NCBI GenBank assembly: GCA_009869945.1
Contig: WIXG01000577.1
Coordinates: 1-36,754 of the forward strand
Length of the DNA: 36,754 nt
From: Mesaphorura yosii
Taxonomy: Eukaryota > Arthropoda > Collembola > Poduromorpha > Tullbergiidae
Direction: 5' to 3'
Part shown: piece by piece, positions 35,601-36,754 of the stretch
Numbering within the stretch: position 1 is the stretch's first letter
Layout: the number at the start of each line of letters is the position of its first letter
Position numbers and translations under genes: made by a program
The notes under the pieces: generated by a model
The model's input: only the letters and a program-made list of their open reading frames with translations
Databases searched by the model: none
Told to the model about the DNA's origin: nothing

Positions 35601-35930
35601 CGGTTGTGTTACGCAGAGACGTGATTTTCGCTGCTTTTAATGAAAATGCAAAGATGCAATCGCCAACTGCTCCATGCTTCACGCTGCGAGTGCTGTCTAT
35701 GCTGCTGCGTTCCGCATAATTTGAGCCATAAAATCGCAATTAAGCAGATTATTACGCTCTCACGCCACTGCTCCTGCTTTATGAATTTACGATGATGCAC
35801 AACTAATTGTAATTGATTACGTGCCCTCACCGCTGCTTTTGACGAATGACAGCGCATTGCATAATACATTAAGATGTTAGTCATCCGAAAGCAGAGTGAA
35901 AAATATATATTCCTAGAGAAAAGGTCTTCC
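26603..35930. other. gene desert, second part
   Basis: No gene is supported. The longest open frame (28488-28892, +, 134 codons) is Phe/Leu/Ser-rich, shows no domain and looks like chance. At 31972-31989 two TTAATTAA sites lie ten bases apart, a homeodomain-type arrangement, but such motifs are expected in AT-rich DNA. Confidence 0.5.
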
Positions 35931-36050
35931 TTTGGTGAGGCGCGATAAAAAGTATGAAATAATTCTTTTTAATTTTGCGCATAATTCGTGGACTGTTCTC
36001 GCCAAAAAAATTGCAACGTGCTACTCTAACATTTGAACTGCTTTTCCTGC
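35931..36050 (+). repeat. left terminal inverted repeat
   Basis: 120-bp arm pairing with 36635-36754 at 119 of 120 positions, counted by eye. The match stops abruptly at its inner end, after GCTTTTCCTGC. Confidence 0.88.
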
Positions 36051-36062
36051 CTCCCCCCACGC

Positions 36063-36082
36063 AACCTAACCTAACCTAACCT
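36063..36082. repeat. short (AACCT)4 array, TTAGG-type telomere unit
   Basis: Four perfect copies of AACCT; on the other strand this is AGGTT, a permutation of TTAGG, the usual arthropod telomere repeat. It lies just inside the left inverted repeat. Four copies can arise by chance or from repair, so telomeric origin is inference. Confidence 0.6.
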
Positions 36083-36634
36083 GAACTAATCGAAACAGTG
36101 TTGGTACGAATGAAGTTATGCCTCAAACGACAGGAAGGTAAACGTAACTTTTATTGAAGTAGGGGCGCTGCGCCAACCGCCCCCAAAGTTGATAGATAGA
36201 AAACATCTGAATGTGCATCCATCTTCAACTGCAACACAGGCGCATGACAACAAGTGTGAAACTCGAACAAAGTCTGAGCTAGTTGCCTGGAAAATTCCGG
36301 ATAAAAGTTTGTGATATCTCAAAAAATATGTGCTTCCACTAAATAATTCTTGCAGATTCGGACTCAGGAGGTCGAGATCTTTCGATTGACACTATTCCGA
36401 GGTCAATCGGATGAATCCATCATACTATAGTCGAATCTGTAATCGTAGAAGTGAATTCAAATCATCATAATTGGAACATGCTAACTGAATGTAGTTGTCC
36501 AAGAATAAGTTGGAGACCTCAGATCCATTAATTATAGAGAAGATACAAATCTTACACATACATATATTATATAATAACTTAACGAATTCTCAGGGATTGT
36601 TTTCATGCAAGGCCAAGTACTGAAGCAGAAGTAA

Positions 36635-36754
36635 GCAGGAAAAGCAGTTCAAATGTTAGAGTAGCACGTTGCAATTTTTTTGGCGAGAACAGTCCACGAA
36701 TTATGCGCAAAATTAAAAAAAATTATTTCATACTTTTTATCGCGCCTCACCAAA
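36635..36754 (-). repeat. right terminal inverted repeat
   Basis: Reverse-complement partner of 35931-36050. It runs to the window edge, so its outer boundary is not defined. Confidence 0.88.

Larger units (their letters stand above)
35931..36754. mobile_element. non-autonomous element with 120-bp terminal inverted repeats
   Basis: Bases 35931-36050 and the reverse complement of 36635-36754 are identical except for one base (C at 35965 in the left arm against T in the copy read from the right arm), with no gap. The left arm begins TTTGGTGAGGCGCGATAAAA. The 584 bases between the arms carry no transposase-like frame; they hold an (AACCT)4 array and a short GC-rich hairpin near 36165-36186. Such long near-identical arms fit a MITE, fold-back or other non-autonomous DNA transposon that moved recently or whose arms are kept uniform. 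The right arm ends at the last base of the window, so the true end and any target-site duplication cannot be seen. Confidence 0.85.

Noticed and set aside
17401..36754. Search by eye for CRISPR arrays, prophage or bacterial operons
   Set aside because: No regularly spaced repeats or prokaryotic gene arrangement; the neighbouring spliced genes are plainly eukaryotic.

Overview
The window looks like nuclear DNA of a small-genome invertebrate, most likely an arthropod (crustacean or insect). Genes are split by very short introns (mostly about 50-100 nt) with ordinary GT/AG ends. One gene is a glutamate-gated-chloride-channel-type Cys-loop receptor, a protostome family. A short (AACCT)4 array, the TTAGG-type arthropod telomere unit, sits inside a repeat at the right end. 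No bacterial operon, CRISPR, rRNA or tRNA was recognised. All exon models are read by eye from splice sites and phase, without transcripts.

Left part (1-6100). After a degenerate G/T-rich tandem repeat (1-105), the 3' two thirds of an integrin alpha gene runs on the + strand (1602-4097): last FG-GAP repeat with its calcium loop, thigh/calf region, furin site, membrane helix and the GFFKR tail. The N-terminal propeller lies outside the window. Next is a small unrecognised secreted-protein gene with a 20-residue acidic repeat (5465-6069, +).

Middle part (6161-8476, - strand). A complete six-exon GluCl-like subunit keeps the ligand-site residues and both Cys-loops but has a remodelled pore helix M2. 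Downstream of it lies an isolated, decayed copy of its first exon, the remnant of a tandem duplication.

Housekeeping cluster (10039-17243). A six-exon Artemis/SNM1C-type nuclease (10039-11954, -) and a pyruvate dehydrogenase E3-binding protein/PDHX-like gene (12796-14237, +) are divergent from a shared interval. The PDHX-like gene has lost the catalytic His and shows no lipoyl domain. It converges tail to tail on a Sec20/BNIP1-type SNARE gene (14702-16048, probably beginning at 17228-17243, -) with a long unexplained N-terminal extension.

Right part (17.4-36.7 kb). A gene desert of about 19 kb has no gene I can support. It ends in a repeat bounded by 120-bp terminal inverted repeats (35931-36754) that differ at one base, suggesting a recent non-autonomous DNA transposon or fold-back element. 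The genes show no common pathway; the arrangement is an ordinary eukaryotic neighbourhood. The most unusual items are the GluCl pore, the lipoyl-less E3BP, the extended Sec20 and the long-TIR element.
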